This document shows, piece by piece, positions 20,881 to 33,120 of a stretch of DNA of 64,000 bases (the first letter of the stretch is position 1; every line of letters begins with the position of its first letter). Origin of the DNA: Brachypodium distachyon. Lineage: Eukaryota; Streptophyta; Magnoliopsida; Poales; Poaceae. The notes under the pieces are model-generated. The model saw only the letters and a program-made list of their open reading frames with translations. It did no database searches and was not told the origin of the DNA. The position numbers and the translations under genes are program-made. The stretch spans positions 20,636,501-20,700,500 of the forward strand of contig NC_016132.3 in assembly GCF_000005505.3 (NCBI RefSeq), given 5' to 3'.

Positions 20881-21813
20881 GGAGTTCACGAACACGAACA
20901 CGGCACGGTCGCCAATGTCGAGGATCTCCGCCCATCTCTCTGGAGACCGGCGGTCCATTCAGAAGGCCTTAAAGAGCTCCCCAGAGCCGTTGGAACCTCC
21001 CGGATGATGCAAGGGGCGCGTCCTGACGATCAGAAGAAGCTCCCCGAAAGACACGACGAGGGTGGAGGTGAACTCGGGTTTCCGCCTGTCCCACTCCCAG
21101 ACGGCGGCTCCCCTGCGCAAGTGCTGGGGCATCGGCATCAACGAAGGCGGAGGCTCGATCACCGCGGCCACGGCGAAGGTCGCGCCGTCCAGGGCGGCAG
21201 TCTTGCCGGTTCCCCCGTCGAAGAGGTAGAAGATCTCTCCACCGTCGTCATCGCAGTAGGTGACGCTGCTGATCTCGGCGAGCTGCGGGCACTCTACTAG
21301 GCTCCACCGCGTCGTCGATCCCCCGTCACCTTCCCGCCAGCAGAAGAAGGCGCAGGGCGCGCCCTTGCCCCGCATGATCACGACGCCGCGTGGCGACTGA
21401 TCCCAGACCATGTCACGGAGGACGATGTTGTTGACGATGTCGCGGAACGCGGGGGGTAGCTCGGGCAAGGCAGCCGAGGCGCCGGTGAAGGTGTGAATCA
21501 GCGTGGCGGAGAAGTAGTGGTCCACGGCGAGCACCCAGCCGCGCGGCGACGCGAAGAGGAAAGGGTGGCGCCGCGCCGCGGGCACAGGGATCTTCGCGAT
21601 GATGTCTTCGGCGAGGGACCAGAAGCGGCGGTCGGCGGTGAAGTGGTCTTGGGAAGGCAGGAGGAGGAGCGGGGCGCGGCAGCGGGCGGCGTGCTCCGCC
21701 GAGGCCGAGCGCCAGGACGGGCACGCCGAGCGGAAGCGCGCCAGGTCCGCGTGCGCGCTGATCCTCTCCGCGATCGCCGCGACGAGATCGGCCGGCAGGT
21801 CGGACCAGCTCAT
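20881..21813 (-). pseudogene. F-box protein with DUF295-like C-terminal region, truncated
   Basis: The first in-frame ATG is 21813 (MSWSDLPADLVAAIAERI). The upstream extension to 21882 starts from TTG and is not used. Residues 1-40 form an F-box, which in plants links a substrate receptor to SKP1 in SCF ubiquitin ligases. The remainder (AEDIIAKIPVP, RGWVLAVD, WSLVECPQL) resembles DUF295 proteins of grasses. The open frame ends at TGA 20959-20961 after ELFKAF, 284 residues. Past that stop the same frame continues MDRRSPERWAEILDIGDRA VFVFVNS, a normal family block, so the TGA looks like a premature stop replacing an Arg codon. The frame is then lost at the LTR-like fragment. It probably no longer makes the full protein. 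Confidence 0.7.
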
Positions 21814-22034
21814 CTCGTGATGTCCTCCCTCCGTGCCGGCAGCTCCAAGGCGTCGTCTTCTTTGTATTGATCGAACGTCCAAGCTTCCAAGGAGCTACGA
21901 AGTGCTTTACTCGGCGAGTATTACTCGTTTGACTTGTAGAATTTCTGCTCAGACAGTAACATGTACGGAGTATTACATTCCGCACCGTCCTTTTTTCACT
22001 GTTATGGACTAGCTCACCTCCATGATTTCAGAGT
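21814..22034. other. Upstream region of the F-box locus
   Basis: The likely promoter side of the minus-strand F-box gene. No clear TATA box was identified. Confidence 0.35.
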
Positions 22035-24335
22035 CTAGTGACGGTGCAAAACCGTCAGAAATAGCCCAAAAACCGTCAGAAATATAATTCATGTCGGTAA
22101 ACCGTCACGCGAATACCGTCAGAACTGGCACGTCAGGGAAAAAGATTTTGCGTGACGGTGACCCGTCACAAATAAATTTTCTGGCGGATATTTTTGACAG
22201 TGGCCGACAAAAAACATTTCGACGTCCGGTTTCGGTGACTTTTGTTTCGACGGCTCACCCGTCAGTAAATTACGACAACAAAATAAATTGTGTGGGTTGA
22301 CCCGTCACGAGTATGGTATTTTCTGACGTTCCAACAGCCGACAAAGAAATTAGAATGCCGTCAATGAAAATGATTTCTGACGCTGCAATAGCCGAGAGAA
22401 AAGAAGGACAAATTCATAAAAATGAAATTTCACAATTAGAAGCTGCAGCAGTAAAATAAATAGCTCCAGATCATAATAGCAAGATATATATATGCACAAC
22501 CATTAGATCCATCACATCAACACCACATTGCATTCATTGAAACCAGACCCAACAGAAGTCATACACATCATTCTGTTTATACATCATATTTCACCTAATA
22601 GGTTCAAGCATCAAAATAAATACAAGATTCATGAGTAGCTAGAACTCCACACATCCAGAAGGCAATGGTTCTACGGATGACCATTGTTAGAACTCAAATC
22701 ACCAAAAAAGAAGACAGTTTTCCCTCATCTTTGATGGAAAACAAGCAGCACTCAAACAGCGGCGGCGGCGCCCTCGTCTTCACGGCAGAAAGTCTCCGGC
22801 TGTGATAGTATGCCACTACTGTGAAGCAATTGTGCATCTCCTGTAAATGGAGAAACAAAGATAGTGAGATGCCAGATCCAGGCTGAAGTATACTGTAAAC
22901 TGAAGTCATCCCTTACAAGTATGTTTATCTCAGAAATACAAAATATTGTATAGGCGGCCAGACTTTGGCGGCTGGACCCGCGCCATGGCGTCTGTCCCAG
23001 CGCCGGGAGATGGAGCGGCGTCTGAACCCGTGGCGACCGGATCCGGCAGAGACCAGACACGCACCGGTCGGATCAGGCCTCAACCGGACCGGCGGCGGCG
23101 GCCTTCCTTCGTGGCGGCGACCGGACTGGCGGAGTTGCTGGTGCTGGCCCTCACCGCCATGGCCGCCGGATCCGAGAAGAGATGGAGGATGGCTCGGCTT
23201 GGATAAGGGAGGAGATTGAGGATGGGGAGAGAGTTCGGATCAGAGAAGGGAGGGTGGCGGCCGGAGGAGAGAAACAAATGGAGTTAGAGAGAGAAGAGGT
23301 GGGGAGGGGGTTATTTATACCATACCCTGAAAACCTAGGTCTAACCGGGCCGGCCCAGTTAACTTGTTGGGCTAAAAACCAATTTTGACGTTTATTCCTG
23401 ACCTGGTTTTACAATATTCCGTCACAAAAATACATATTTCCTTACGGTGCCCGACACAAAAATATATCACCATCACGATAATAATTTGGAACCATTTCAA
23501 TTAAATTCTGAAAAAATAGTATATAAGTGTAAAATTTGACCATACTCTAAGCAACTATATAAAATGTAGTTTCATACACTTACAAATTTTTTTGGATCAA
23601 AGAAGATAGATTAAACTTCATTTGCATTACTAACTTCACAATTTCATTCTAACTTCACGACTTCATTCCAATAGATCGTATGACACATCTTATGAGATGC
23701 CACCATTACAATGCAATGTATAGTCATACTTCTCCCAAATGGCTTCAGCCAACCTTATTTGTACCTAAATGGATCCATGGTTGATTTCCAAAATTTTCAG
23801 AGCACATTTGGATGTTATTTAAAATAAATTTGATTAAAATACATGTTTATTCTAAATAATAGCCCAAAAGCATAAAAAATTACCATACTTAATTAGAATC
23901 TATAAAATATTGTTCTATGCATGTTCCATTTTTTTAGATTGTTTAGAGCAAGACATATGGTAGTTGCTTCACAAAAGTGATAAAAACAATTTTTGTGGCG
24001 TTGTTATTTTTGTGACGGGTACATCATCACCGCCACAAATATGCGCTTGTTGTGATGGTGACCCGACACGTAAATTGTTAAGACCGACACGAATATGATT
24101 ATTTGCGTGTCGGGTTTTGGTGCCCATCATGAAAATGATTATTTTTGTGTCGGTAGTACTATGCCCGTCACAATTATTTTTGTGATGGTACTTCTGGTGC
24201 CCGACACGAAAATAAATAATTTCGTTTCGGTAGTACTATGCCCGTCACAATTATTATTTTTGTGACGGCAATTTTCGTGCCCGACACAAAAATGAATCTG
24301 TGAAATTTCTCTTTTCTTGCCCCTATTTAGCAAAA
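22035..24335 (-). mobile_element. CACTA-like non-autonomous element with subterminal repeats
   Basis: Both flanks (about 22035-22390 and 23395-24300) are packed with short direct and inverted words of the type CCGTCA, GACGG, CCGACAC and CCGTCACAA, the subterminal arrangement of En/Spm (CACTA) elements. The centre is GC-rich (22960-23290), followed by GGTATAAATAACC on the minus strand (TATA at 23312-23319). No transposase frame was found. Neither end shows an intact CACTA terminus: the left has TCTAGTGACGG and the right has TTTCTCTTTTCTTG without the last bases. It is therefore a degraded or internally deleted copy. Confidence 0.6.
23312..23319 (-). promoter_or_regulatory. TATA-like box inside the CACTA-like element
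   Basis: TATAAATA on the minus strand, next to a purine-rich leader-like segment. It could be the element's former promoter or that of a captured gene start. Confidence 0.4.
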
Positions 24336-25657
24336 GACAGATTTTTATCTTATTAGATTTTGGAGAAAATATACTTTTCTTTACTTGGCAGTAAAGTATA
24401 GAAATGATCCATTAACTCAAAACATATACAATGGGTCGATCAATTATCAAAACCGGATACTTTATACAGAATCAACCGCATACAATACAAATCGCCCAAT
24501 AGTGGCCGAAATATGAACTTTTGAATCGTCGAATGACATCGTGCATTTCAAAGCGGAAATGATACTCAGCAGCCAGTTTAGTAAAAATTTAGTGATCACT
24601 ATATTGGTCTTGGAGCATCAACCATTTAACCCTACAAAGAAACTTATTTCTACTTGTAGATACATTGTGGTCGGTAAACGCCTCACCGACCTACCATATC
24701 TGAACAACACATATATATACACGTTCTGCTATATGCGTGTGTATGTGCCGAGGTCTGAGCTAGCTAGATCTCGACATACCCAAACCCAGTACCCAACCAG
24801 TTGCAACAAAAGACAACAATCATAGGTGTCGCTTCGCTTTGAAACATATATGTGCACCCGCATTGTATTATGACCAATACATATCAACCATCATTTTCAC
24901 AAATCCTAAATGAGGTAAAATTTGGTAGAACTTTTGCTAAATAGGATAAAATTGGATACAACTTTTGCTAAATGGGGGCAAGATTAGAGAATATTCATTG
25001 AATGGGTTAATTGTTTTTCAAGAATTTCAAAGTTGGGAGTAAAAACCGAAATTTACTCTAGTAATAAATAAGACAAGTGAAAATTTTAATTTAGAAAACT
25101 GAAAAAGAAAGAAGAAATTACGAGGAAGGCAGCTGGCCGATGGTTTTGGGCGTGCGTCGATGCCGGTTGCTTTGTCATTCAGAGGGTTTGAAGAGGAATA
25201 CACACCAAATCAAGGTGTGGCTGAAGCCACACATTTGCCACACTTGGCGCTCCGCCCCTGCCCCTGTGAAGATCGTTGTCGTGCGTCCATGCATGATTCC
25301 CCGCTGCAACGGTTCCACATGTTAGAAAAATTCATCGTCTCTTTCATTTTGCATAATTTTGGATTGCCCCGATTATAGGTGACTTTTATTTTTGTCACGG
25401 TCAAGGTTTTAGCTACCGAGCCAACTTGATATGCCGCGCATCGAGTTTTTCCAGGTTCAAACTGATTGAAATAACTAATCTAACATGAACTTACAACTCG
25501 GTTTGAACTCCCAGAGTTGCTCTTTGTTGATTTGGTCTTGCATGCGACTTGTTGCTTCTCCCCTTGAGATAACCTAGGATCTAACTATCTTTATGCATGG
25601 TCGTGAGGCTGTTAATGATGAGAATTCTATCCATCGAGGACTCCTGGACCACCCTTA
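24336..25657. other. AT-rich intergenic flank of Gypsy-2
   Basis: No supported gene. It includes AT-rich stretches and, at 25130-25380, a GC-richer block without a recognisable domain. Confidence 0.4.
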
Positions 25658-25662
25658 CAAGG

Positions 25663-26574
25663 TGTTGTTGTTCTCGACAACAATTAGAATAAAGGGTACC
25701 AATGCTCGATGGCACAAGTACGGGTATAAAAGTAGGGCGTGTACGCCGGCCTTATAGCGAAGGTCGCCGTACACTTGGACAAGTTGACGCGTCGATATTT
25801 TTTGAATAAGTTTGGTCGACCCTGCGGGTGCGACTTAATCCTATGTTATGAAAGGCTTCGAGGGGGTTGTTAGCCAAGGGCTTGGGCCGAGCGGATCTTC
25901 CCAAGACACCTTTTAGCGAGAGATTCGTCGGGGCCGCCTCGTACTTGGACCGAACGCGTCTTTCCAAATATCGAGGTTAGGATACCCTCGGAACTCTAAC
26001 CCAACCCCTTCTCCTTCGAGCCTGTGCTAACCAAGGTTAGCTCGGAGCCTCGAAACTTGAGTCCCCTAGAAGGCTTCCTCGAGGCCGATCAACTTTCAGT
26101 CGAGAGCGGCACGCAAGAGCGAACCTTAGAGGAAGCATTATAGCCCTCTCCCCTTGAGTTTATTCAAGTGAGAGTGAATGGTACATGCCCCCCCGGGGGT
26201 ATTTATAGCCTTGGGGTCCATGACAAAAGACCATGCCTACCCTCGAGGGAGAGAGAAAAGTGGAGGCAAAATGGTAAAAGTGGTTCCTTGGTCCATAACT
26301 TTTGTGTGCACCATGAGGAGGAAAGTGAGGGTTGGTCCATGGTCCACCATGGACAAATAGCCTCATCCCCACACCTTTCTTGCCCGCTACTCTAGCTCAT
26401 TCCACCCTTTGACCATGGCATGAGATGCTTGACTTGTTGACTTATCTTCCTTTGCCACGTAGGATTGACTGTGCCACGTGGCCGTCTTGACTCATGCTTG
26501 GGAAATGTTGACTTAGTCGTCGCCATGTAGAATTTACGACCCGACCTAGATAAGGATTTTATTTTACTACAACA
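25663..26574 (-). repeat. Gypsy-2 3' LTR
   Basis: 912 bp with TG...CA ends. The next bases, GTAGCCCCGTTGAG, are the complement of the purine tract (26575-26587). Confidence 0.9.
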
Positions 26575-26587
26575 GTAGCCCCGTTGA

Positions 26588-27431
26588 GCTGGAGGCATTG
26601 AGAATGCCTCATGGTCAACCTTCGATGTGAGACTTTTGATCCTTTTTCTCGTTCTTGTATTCATGATGGTGTCTTTGATGGATTCCCTGGCGAGCTTCCT
26701 TGCGAGAAATGGAGGTACTTGGTGGTTTTCCTGCAAAGAACAGGAGCCTTGGAGGTGATTCGGGGAAATTCCATGCCCACGGCGATTTTCTGTGCGAGAA
26801 ATAGAGCTTCGGGTGGTATTTTAGCAAAATCGGGACCCTATGGGCCTCTCTGCGAGAAATCCGGCGTCCCGAAAGTCTTTTCTGCAAAAATTAGGGCCCT
26901 GCGAGCCTCCCCGAAATTTCCGGGGTCTTATTGGCAATTTTCCGTGAGCCTTGTCGGCCGCATGGGCTAGCCGGGCCATCCTGGCGCGTGCGTGGACGCG
27001 GACTGGGCCGGCCTTGCGTGTGAGTTGGGCTGCCTTCGGACGCGCCACACCCTTTTTTTCCTTTTTTTTTACTGGCCAACTTCTCGGGCCACAGTTGTGC
27101 TTCGGCCCAGCTGGGTCCGATACCGGTTCGGGATTAAGTGAAAGATCCGACGGCCGCGGACGAAGGGAAGCCCTAGATCGGACGGTCCCTGGTTGTCTTC
27201 CTCCTTCGTACAGAAGGGGACCGAGCGGCCTCCTTTCCCGAGCTTTTGCAGGCGACGCCCGTCACCGGGGTGACGCCGGCGCGGCGAGGACACGGGGCGT
27301 CCTCCTTTAGGGAAAAGGGGGTCCATCCCCTCCCCATTTCTTCCTCTTCTTGTCTTGTTCTTTGGGATGAAGGACGGCGAGGTGTCGCCACACCATTGGC
27401 CCGACCCGGACGCCTAGGAGCTCCGGCGGCC
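26588..27431. other. Spacer between 3' LTR and antisense gene promoter, Gypsy-2
   Basis: Diverged counterpart of 2126-2954, with the same 'gggaccctatgggcctctctgcgagaaa' wording near 26825-26855. No gene is supported. Confidence 0.5.
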
Positions 27432-27437
27432 TATAAA
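27432..27437 (+). promoter_or_regulatory. TATA box of the antisense gene, Gypsy-2
   Basis: GGCCTATAAAATGG, identical over 14 bases to the copy at 2951-2964. It lies about 1160 bp upstream of the predicted ATG at 28594. Confidence 0.65.
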
Positions 27438-27461
27438 ATGGCACCCCCGGGCATTGAGGAG

Positions 27462-30400
27462 GCTCACACCATGCTTGTTTGATTTGTCCGGCGTCGAAGA
27501 TGAGTTCGGCGTCGCCCGACATTTCTTCGGGAGGTTGCTGTTTTGTAGGGGCCTCGCAGGGGCATTAGCCATTCTTCAGCAGCGACGAAGGTCACGTTGG
27601 TGGCCGAGGAGCCGCCGCGGAAGCTTCTCGTCGTCGAGTCTTCGTGGGGACGCGGAGCACGCCCGAGGCCGCTAGGAGCGAGGTGCCGGTCGTGCCTACA
27701 AGTGCAGCCGGGAGACCCTCGCCGTCGGCCGCGTCCTTCCTGCTCGTGTGAGGGTAAGCAGAGTCCCATGGCACAAGCTTCGACGCTCCTTGGTCGCTGG
27801 CGCGGCTTGCGAGCATTTCGTCGAACATCTTAGTTGCGCCTTGGGCTTGCGGGGACGGCAGGCGCAGCTCGGGCACGGCGCCTCGTGGGCGTGACCGAGG
27901 CAGTGCCTGACGGGCGCGAGTACTTCACAGCGTCGGCAGCACTCGAGCGCGCGGCCTGGCAGAGCATGGTGTGGGCACGGGCGACGCGCGTGCACGGCTT
28001 CGAGCAGCGCAAGCACGGCACGGGCACGCGCGCCACTTACGCGCAGCGCGGGCACGACGTGGGCACAGGTGACGCGCGCGCGTGGCTTAACGCAAGGCGA
28101 CCTCAGCGCGGCACGGCCAGGGCACGGCGCGGCCAGAGCGCGGGCATGGTGCAGGCACGAGCACGGGCTTGGGCACGGGCACGGGCACGAGCGCGGCGCA
28201 GCACGAGCTTGGGGCGGGTGCGGCACGTCATGGCAGGAGCGCGGGCACGGCCGGGGCGCAGCACGAGCTTGGTGCAGGTGCGGCGCGGCGCGGCGGGAGC
28301 GCGGGCACGGCCGGGGCGCAGCACGAGCTTGGTGTGGGTGCGGCGCGGCGCGGCGGGAGCACGAGCACGGCCGGGGCGCGGCGCGGGAGGAGTGGCGCGG
28401 CGCTAGGGGGCCTTGCCCTCCTGTTTTTTGCACAGGCCGAGGATTCCGGCCCAAAGAACCCAGCTCCCCCTCCTCTTTTTGCTTCGGCGGCGTGGGCTTT
28501 GGCCCAAGGAGCTTGGTCCATTTTTTTATGTTGATTCCTTTCGGAACTTTCCACACTTTGCTAATTCTTGGCGGATCTTTTTTCGCAGGTGAGATGGCAG
28601 GACCCGACGTCAAGCGTCCAGTTGGTGAGCCATCAAGGGGGTCTTCCGCGGCGCAGCTTGCGGCGAACCGACCGTCGCGGAAGAAGAAGGTCTCCTCCGC
28701 CCTCGTGGTGGTCCTCCCTTGGTTCCGACAGCGCCGGTGGACAGTGGAGGTTGGGTACATGACCACTTTCTTCCTTCGTCGATGAGCCCCGAGGATCTTG
28801 CCCAGCTGGAGGAGGCGGGATACTTCCCCAAGGGGGACGGTATCCTGCCTGATGGCGACGACGTGAGGCTCGACCATCGCCGGCGTCCGGGATGCATCGT
28901 GGCATTCTCGGCTTGGTTCCACGCCGGCCTGTGTGTGCCTTTTCACCCCTTCTTGCTGGAGTTCCTGGAGACGACGGCAATGAGTTGGCCCAGCTTCACC
29001 CATCGACGATCGTGAGGTTGAACGTTTTCAGGTGGCTGTGTAAGACGACACTTCACGAGGAGCCTTCGATGAAGCTTCTGCTGTTCTACTTCACCGTGGA
29101 GGTGAGGGAGTTGCTCACCCCTGACGACTTTGCTCTGAGCGCCTTTGGTTCGGTGAATCTGAGGCTTCGTTCCGGCTTTGGGGACGACTTCCTGCTCATG
29201 CCAGGGAAGAGCGCGTAGAGGTTGTTCGTCAAGTGGGAGTCCCAGTGGTGTCTTCTTCGGGCCTTGAAGACCCATCTTCGGCACACGAGTGATCTCCCTC
29301 AGCACTCTGGGGCCGGTGACCTTAGGGAGGTGCTCACCCCGGCGATCCTCGGTCGGCCGACCTTTGGAAGGTGGCCAAGATCAAGGAGGTGTCCGCCGAG
29401 AGGAGCTTTCGTGACCTCATGGAGGAGATGGTGATGGCGGGGCGCTTCATGATGAGGAGCCGTCCGAGGTCCGAGATTGGGATCCCTCGATCTTTCCGTC
29501 CTCCATAGCTCGTCACCACACGTGAGTGTCACTCCTCTCCCCTTCGCGCTTTGATTGTTTTCCCTTGTGAAGGTACTTAACAATTTTGGCTTGTCTTTTT
29601 CAGTGACGTTTTCCGAAGAGAGGGCGGCGTTGTGGGCCGCGCAGCTGATAGGTCCGTATGACGGACCAGAGCACCACGACTATGAGACCAAGATCAGCGA
29701 GGGGGGATGCCACAAGATCATCGCGAAGTGCTTCGGGAAGATGGTGCCGATGCGACAGGACCCGAAGCTTGGTCGCCTTCTCCGAGTGGGTGATCACTAC
29801 TCCTGCTTGGCTACACCGTCGATGTTGGCGGTGGGGTCCAAGTCACGGGACTCTTGCGGGAAGGCGAAGGTGGGAACGGCGGTGTTGGGCCTGGCGGTGC
29901 CTGTCGCGCCGGTCCCCAAGATACCTTGTCCATCGAGTGGATGCAAGAGGAAAGCTCCCCCGACTCCTTCTCCTTCTCTTGACTACACCCCGGCGGATTT
30001 GGCGGATCCCGTTGTGGGCGAGTCGAGGTCCCCCCCTGAGGGTGACCTTGGACCTGCACATGAAGGGGAAGATTGGACTTGAGCAAGTTCTTCCTCCTTC
30101 AAGTCATGAGGTTGAGGCTTTCACTCGTGAGATGGGGCTTCGTCTTAGGAGCGACTCAGTGGTGGAGTTGTCGCCCGGAGCCAGCGGTGCGCATCCAGGT
30201 GTTCACCATTGGTTGCGAGCGTCCCGAGGAGGATGCTCCTACCTCGGGTGAGTGCCCTTCTCTTTTGGTGACGTCATTCTTTTTTCCGAATGTTTTTGAC
30301 ATGATCTCCTTAGTTTGCTTTTAGGTGCGAGGGTCGCGGAGCCCGGGGTTCTTGAGGGCAAGACCCCGACTTAGACGAGGGACGGAGCACTTTCGACGAC

Positions 30401-31075
30401 CGACTCAGGTGGGGGCGCTTTCCGCTGCTTTGGACGTGGAAATGTCCAAGTCTACCTTGCCTTGAGCGAGTTGGCTTCGGAGAGGGTGCGGCGCGAGGCC
30501 GTGGAGGCCAAGTTTTCCCGCGTTTCGGCGGAGCTTACGGCCGTGGAGACCAAGGATCGACTTGCTGAGGAGCGCCAGAAGGACGATATTGTGAGGACCC
30601 GTCGAGTTGAGGAGGACTTGGTGGTGGCCAACCTTGATAGGGAGCATGCCCGCGCGGAGGCTGCTTCCCTCAAGGTGGAGTTGGCGGCAGTGGGTGATGG
30701 CCCGATGCTTGCTCCTCGTGTTCGCGCTCCTCCGGATTGTCGTCCCGAGGTGGTTTCGCTTTTACTTGCTCAGGCCACCGAGATTAGGGACACGATGATA
30801 CGGTGGATGAGGCGAGCAGGGTGCTTACTTCCCAGGTGGAGCTCATTGAGCCTACCGTGAAGAAGTGCCTCCTGACTACGGGTGCCCAACTTGTTTCGTC
30901 GGCGGTTGCGGCAGTCCTGGACGGCGGCGCCGGGATGAGTGGACTTGAGGGTTAGATGTCTCACGGGGCAAAGAAGTATCTGGCGGACCAGGGTGCTCCT
31001 CTTCACGCTCAAGCTCGACGCTTCGTGCGTTGCCTTGAGCCCGCTCTTCAGGAGGGTGACGGTGAGGTGTGAGTC
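27462..31075 (+). pseudogene. Antisense spliced gene of Gypsy-2 (Transposase_28-like), broken
   Basis: Same plan as the Gypsy-1 copy. Leader exon to 27753, donor GTAAGC at 27754, intron to 28588 (835 bp), acceptor CGCAG, ATG at 28594. Exon 1 is shifted near 28720, loses one base near 28975 and meets a TAG at 29216-29218; another TAG lies near 29506. Intron 29522-29603 (82 bp) has the same phase as in Gypsy-1, and exon 2 starting at 29604 is open where Gypsy-1 has stops (AALWAAQLIGPYDG). Intron 30248-30324 is conserved. A deletion has fused the last two exons. The coiled-coil end (ERVRREAVEAKFSRVSAEL) is kept. The two copies carry different lesions, so each decayed independently from an open ancestor. 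Confidence 0.65.
28201..28380 (+). repeat. Three-copy 60-bp GC-rich tandem repeat
   Basis: Units 28201-28260, 28261-28320 and 28321-28380, each opening GCACGAGCTTGG and closing with GCACGGCCGGGGCGC. It lies inside the leader intron of the antisense gene. Gypsy-1 lacks the array but has GC-rich, irregular sequence at the same place (3380-3500). The units near-repeat in all frames, which explains the long chance ORFs on both strands here. Confidence 0.85.
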
Positions 31076-31218
31076 TCGTCACCCTCGGAGGTGGTTATGT
31101 ACCTCAGCTGCCTACTTATGCGATGTTGCATATCTCCACTTGACTCAGCCTCATGGCTAGCATGTTTAGGCTTTTAGTCGTACAGGTTGTAAGGCAGCTT
31201 TTTTGTTGTGTTTCATGC

Positions 31219-31338
31219 TTCACTATGTAGTCAACATTATCGGAAATGTTAACTTAGCTCAGCATGTATTTCTCATGTTTCACCATGTAGTCGACATTAT
31301 CGGAAATGTTAACTTGGCTCAACATGTGTTTCTTGGCG
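31219..31338 (+). repeat. 60-bp direct repeat between convergent genes, Gypsy-2
   Basis: Two units with a 60-bp period, beginning TTCACTATGTAG and TTCACCATGTAG, homologous to 6681-6800. It is kept in both elements at the 3' side of the antisense gene. Confidence 0.75.
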
Positions 31339-32142
31339 TACTATATTTTTTCAGTTTATACAGCTCGCAATCGTTCGTTATGATTGCATTTTTGTGTTAT
31401 CAATTGCTGTCGCCGTTGGGGTACGACTTGGCTTCGGCGCCTTAGGTCATGGTTACGAGCCATGGGTCCTAGTACCCTATGAGGATCGCTATCGATATGC
31501 CGCTAGTGATCCGGACATTTCGACCTGCCGTTCCGGAAATTTCATGCGGAATTTTCCCTCTTCGGACTTCAGGAAGCTATGCTTTGCCACGATTATTATG
31601 GAGCCTTAACCCGGTTACTATCATGCAGGCCTGTGTGCGACGTCTCGCATACGGGTAGCACGGTTTTCCGAGGTAAGTAAGCTCATGCATAACTCGCTTA
31701 TTTACGGTTCTCCTTAAATGCATTTTAAGGAGCTTCGGGTCCTCGGGGGGCTTGGTTCTACTTGGTGGATGGCCTCGAGGCACGCTAGGATCCACCAAGG
31801 AACAAGTCTCTAGTAGCGACCTATGTCCGTGAACATTTTCTAGAGGATGCTCGGGCCAACGGAGGCATTTCCGCGTTCCTCGGGGAGCGACACAGGGGCA
31901 GCGGCTCTTTTACAACGATGAGTCGTGTGAGTGTCTCGTGTCACTCTTAATTTTTCCTCAAGGACTTGCTTTATTGATCCTTGCTTCCTTGTCTTAAGAT
32001 ATGGCCCGATGGACACTTACAAGCCTTATGTAGCATGACCTCATTGGCGCTTACGGTCCCTCGAAGTTTCGTAGGGAAAAGGCCGGTTGGGCGCTGATAG
32101 TCTCCTTTTGGGAGCGGCAAGGATTGCTCTTCAAGATCCTCC
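31339..32142. other. Non-coding tail between convergent units, Gypsy-2
   Basis: Homologous to 6801-7628, with no conserved frame. Confidence 0.5.
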
Positions 32143-33120
32143 TTATGCGTAGAAACGCCGGAGGTTGCCGCCGTTCCAGGCATGGACAACGTTTTGCCCT
32201 TTTATCTTCTCGAGGTGGTATGCACCATTTCCCAATACTGCAGCGCTGCGGTATGGTCCTTTCCATTTAGGGTCGAGTTTGCGCTGGAGCTCTAGGTCGA
32301 CATTATTTTTCGGCACGAGATCTCCTTGGGAGAAGGCTCGTTCCCGCACCCTTGTGTTGTAGAAGCGTGCGGCGCTTTGCTCGTAGACGGCGTGCCTCAT
32401 GAGGGCTTTGTCACGAGCTTCTTCCACAAGATTGACGGCCGTCTTGTGATGCTTTTCATTTTCGATGAAGGCGGTTGAGGTGTCTTCTTGGACCCTTTCG
32501 ACCCGAGGTGAGCGGAACTCGATCTCGGCGGGAAGAACTGCTTCGGCTCCATACACCAAGGAGAATGGTGTTCGGCCTGTGGAACGGCTTACGGAGGTGC
32601 GTATGCCCCAAACCACGCTAGCGAGTTCATCTCCCCATGCTCTCTTTGCTTTGCTAACCGTGTGCTCTATCCTTCGGCAGAGTCCTTGGAGGATTAGTCC
32701 ATTTTCCCTTTCACATGCGCCGTTGCTCTTGGGGTAAGCTACGAATGCGAAGTGCAGCTTGATCTCAAGGCATTCACAGAATTTGATGAATTCCGCACAG
32801 TTGAACTGTTTGCCGTTGTCCATGGTTAGCTCTCGCGGGACGCCATATCGGCATATGATGTTTTCCTAGAAAAAAAATTGGACGACCTGTGACGTGATCC
32901 TGGCAAGCGGCACTGCTTCTATCTATTTGGAGAAGTAATCAATCGTCACCACGAGTTACTTGCAGCCCCCATTGCATGTGGGGAAAGGCCCGAGAAGGTC
33001 CATTTCCTAGCGTGCAAATGGCCATGTTATCGGGATGTTCTTCAGAAAAGTCACGGGCTCATGGATTTCCGCAATATGGTGATTGCGTCCTGCACCATGG
33101 TGGGCCAATAGAATCCCTGA
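32143..33120 (-). pseudogene. Integrase of Gypsy-2 (frameshifted)
   Basis: The C-terminal two thirds are open (32143-32823): AYPKSNGACERENGLILQGL, then PFSLVYGAEAVLPAEIEF, RFYNTRVRERAFSQGDLV and the terminal RRFYA before the stop. The N-terminal catalytic core is interrupted near 32870, where a run of A bases and a TAG replace coding sequence. A further deletion of roughly 30 bp near 33066 removes the link to the zinc-binding part. Integrase joins element DNA to the genome. This copy keeps the stretch that Gypsy-1 lost near 8060. Confidence 0.85.

Noticed and set aside
21814..21882. 23-residue N-terminal extension of the F-box protein
   Set aside because: It would start from TTG. The F-box begins directly at the ATG at 21813.
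27696..29003. 435-codon open frame on the minus strand in Gypsy-2
   Set aside because: Runs through the 60-bp tandem repeat and gives repetitive Ala/Pro/Arg/Cys text. It is the shadow of the antisense gene's intron and exon 1.
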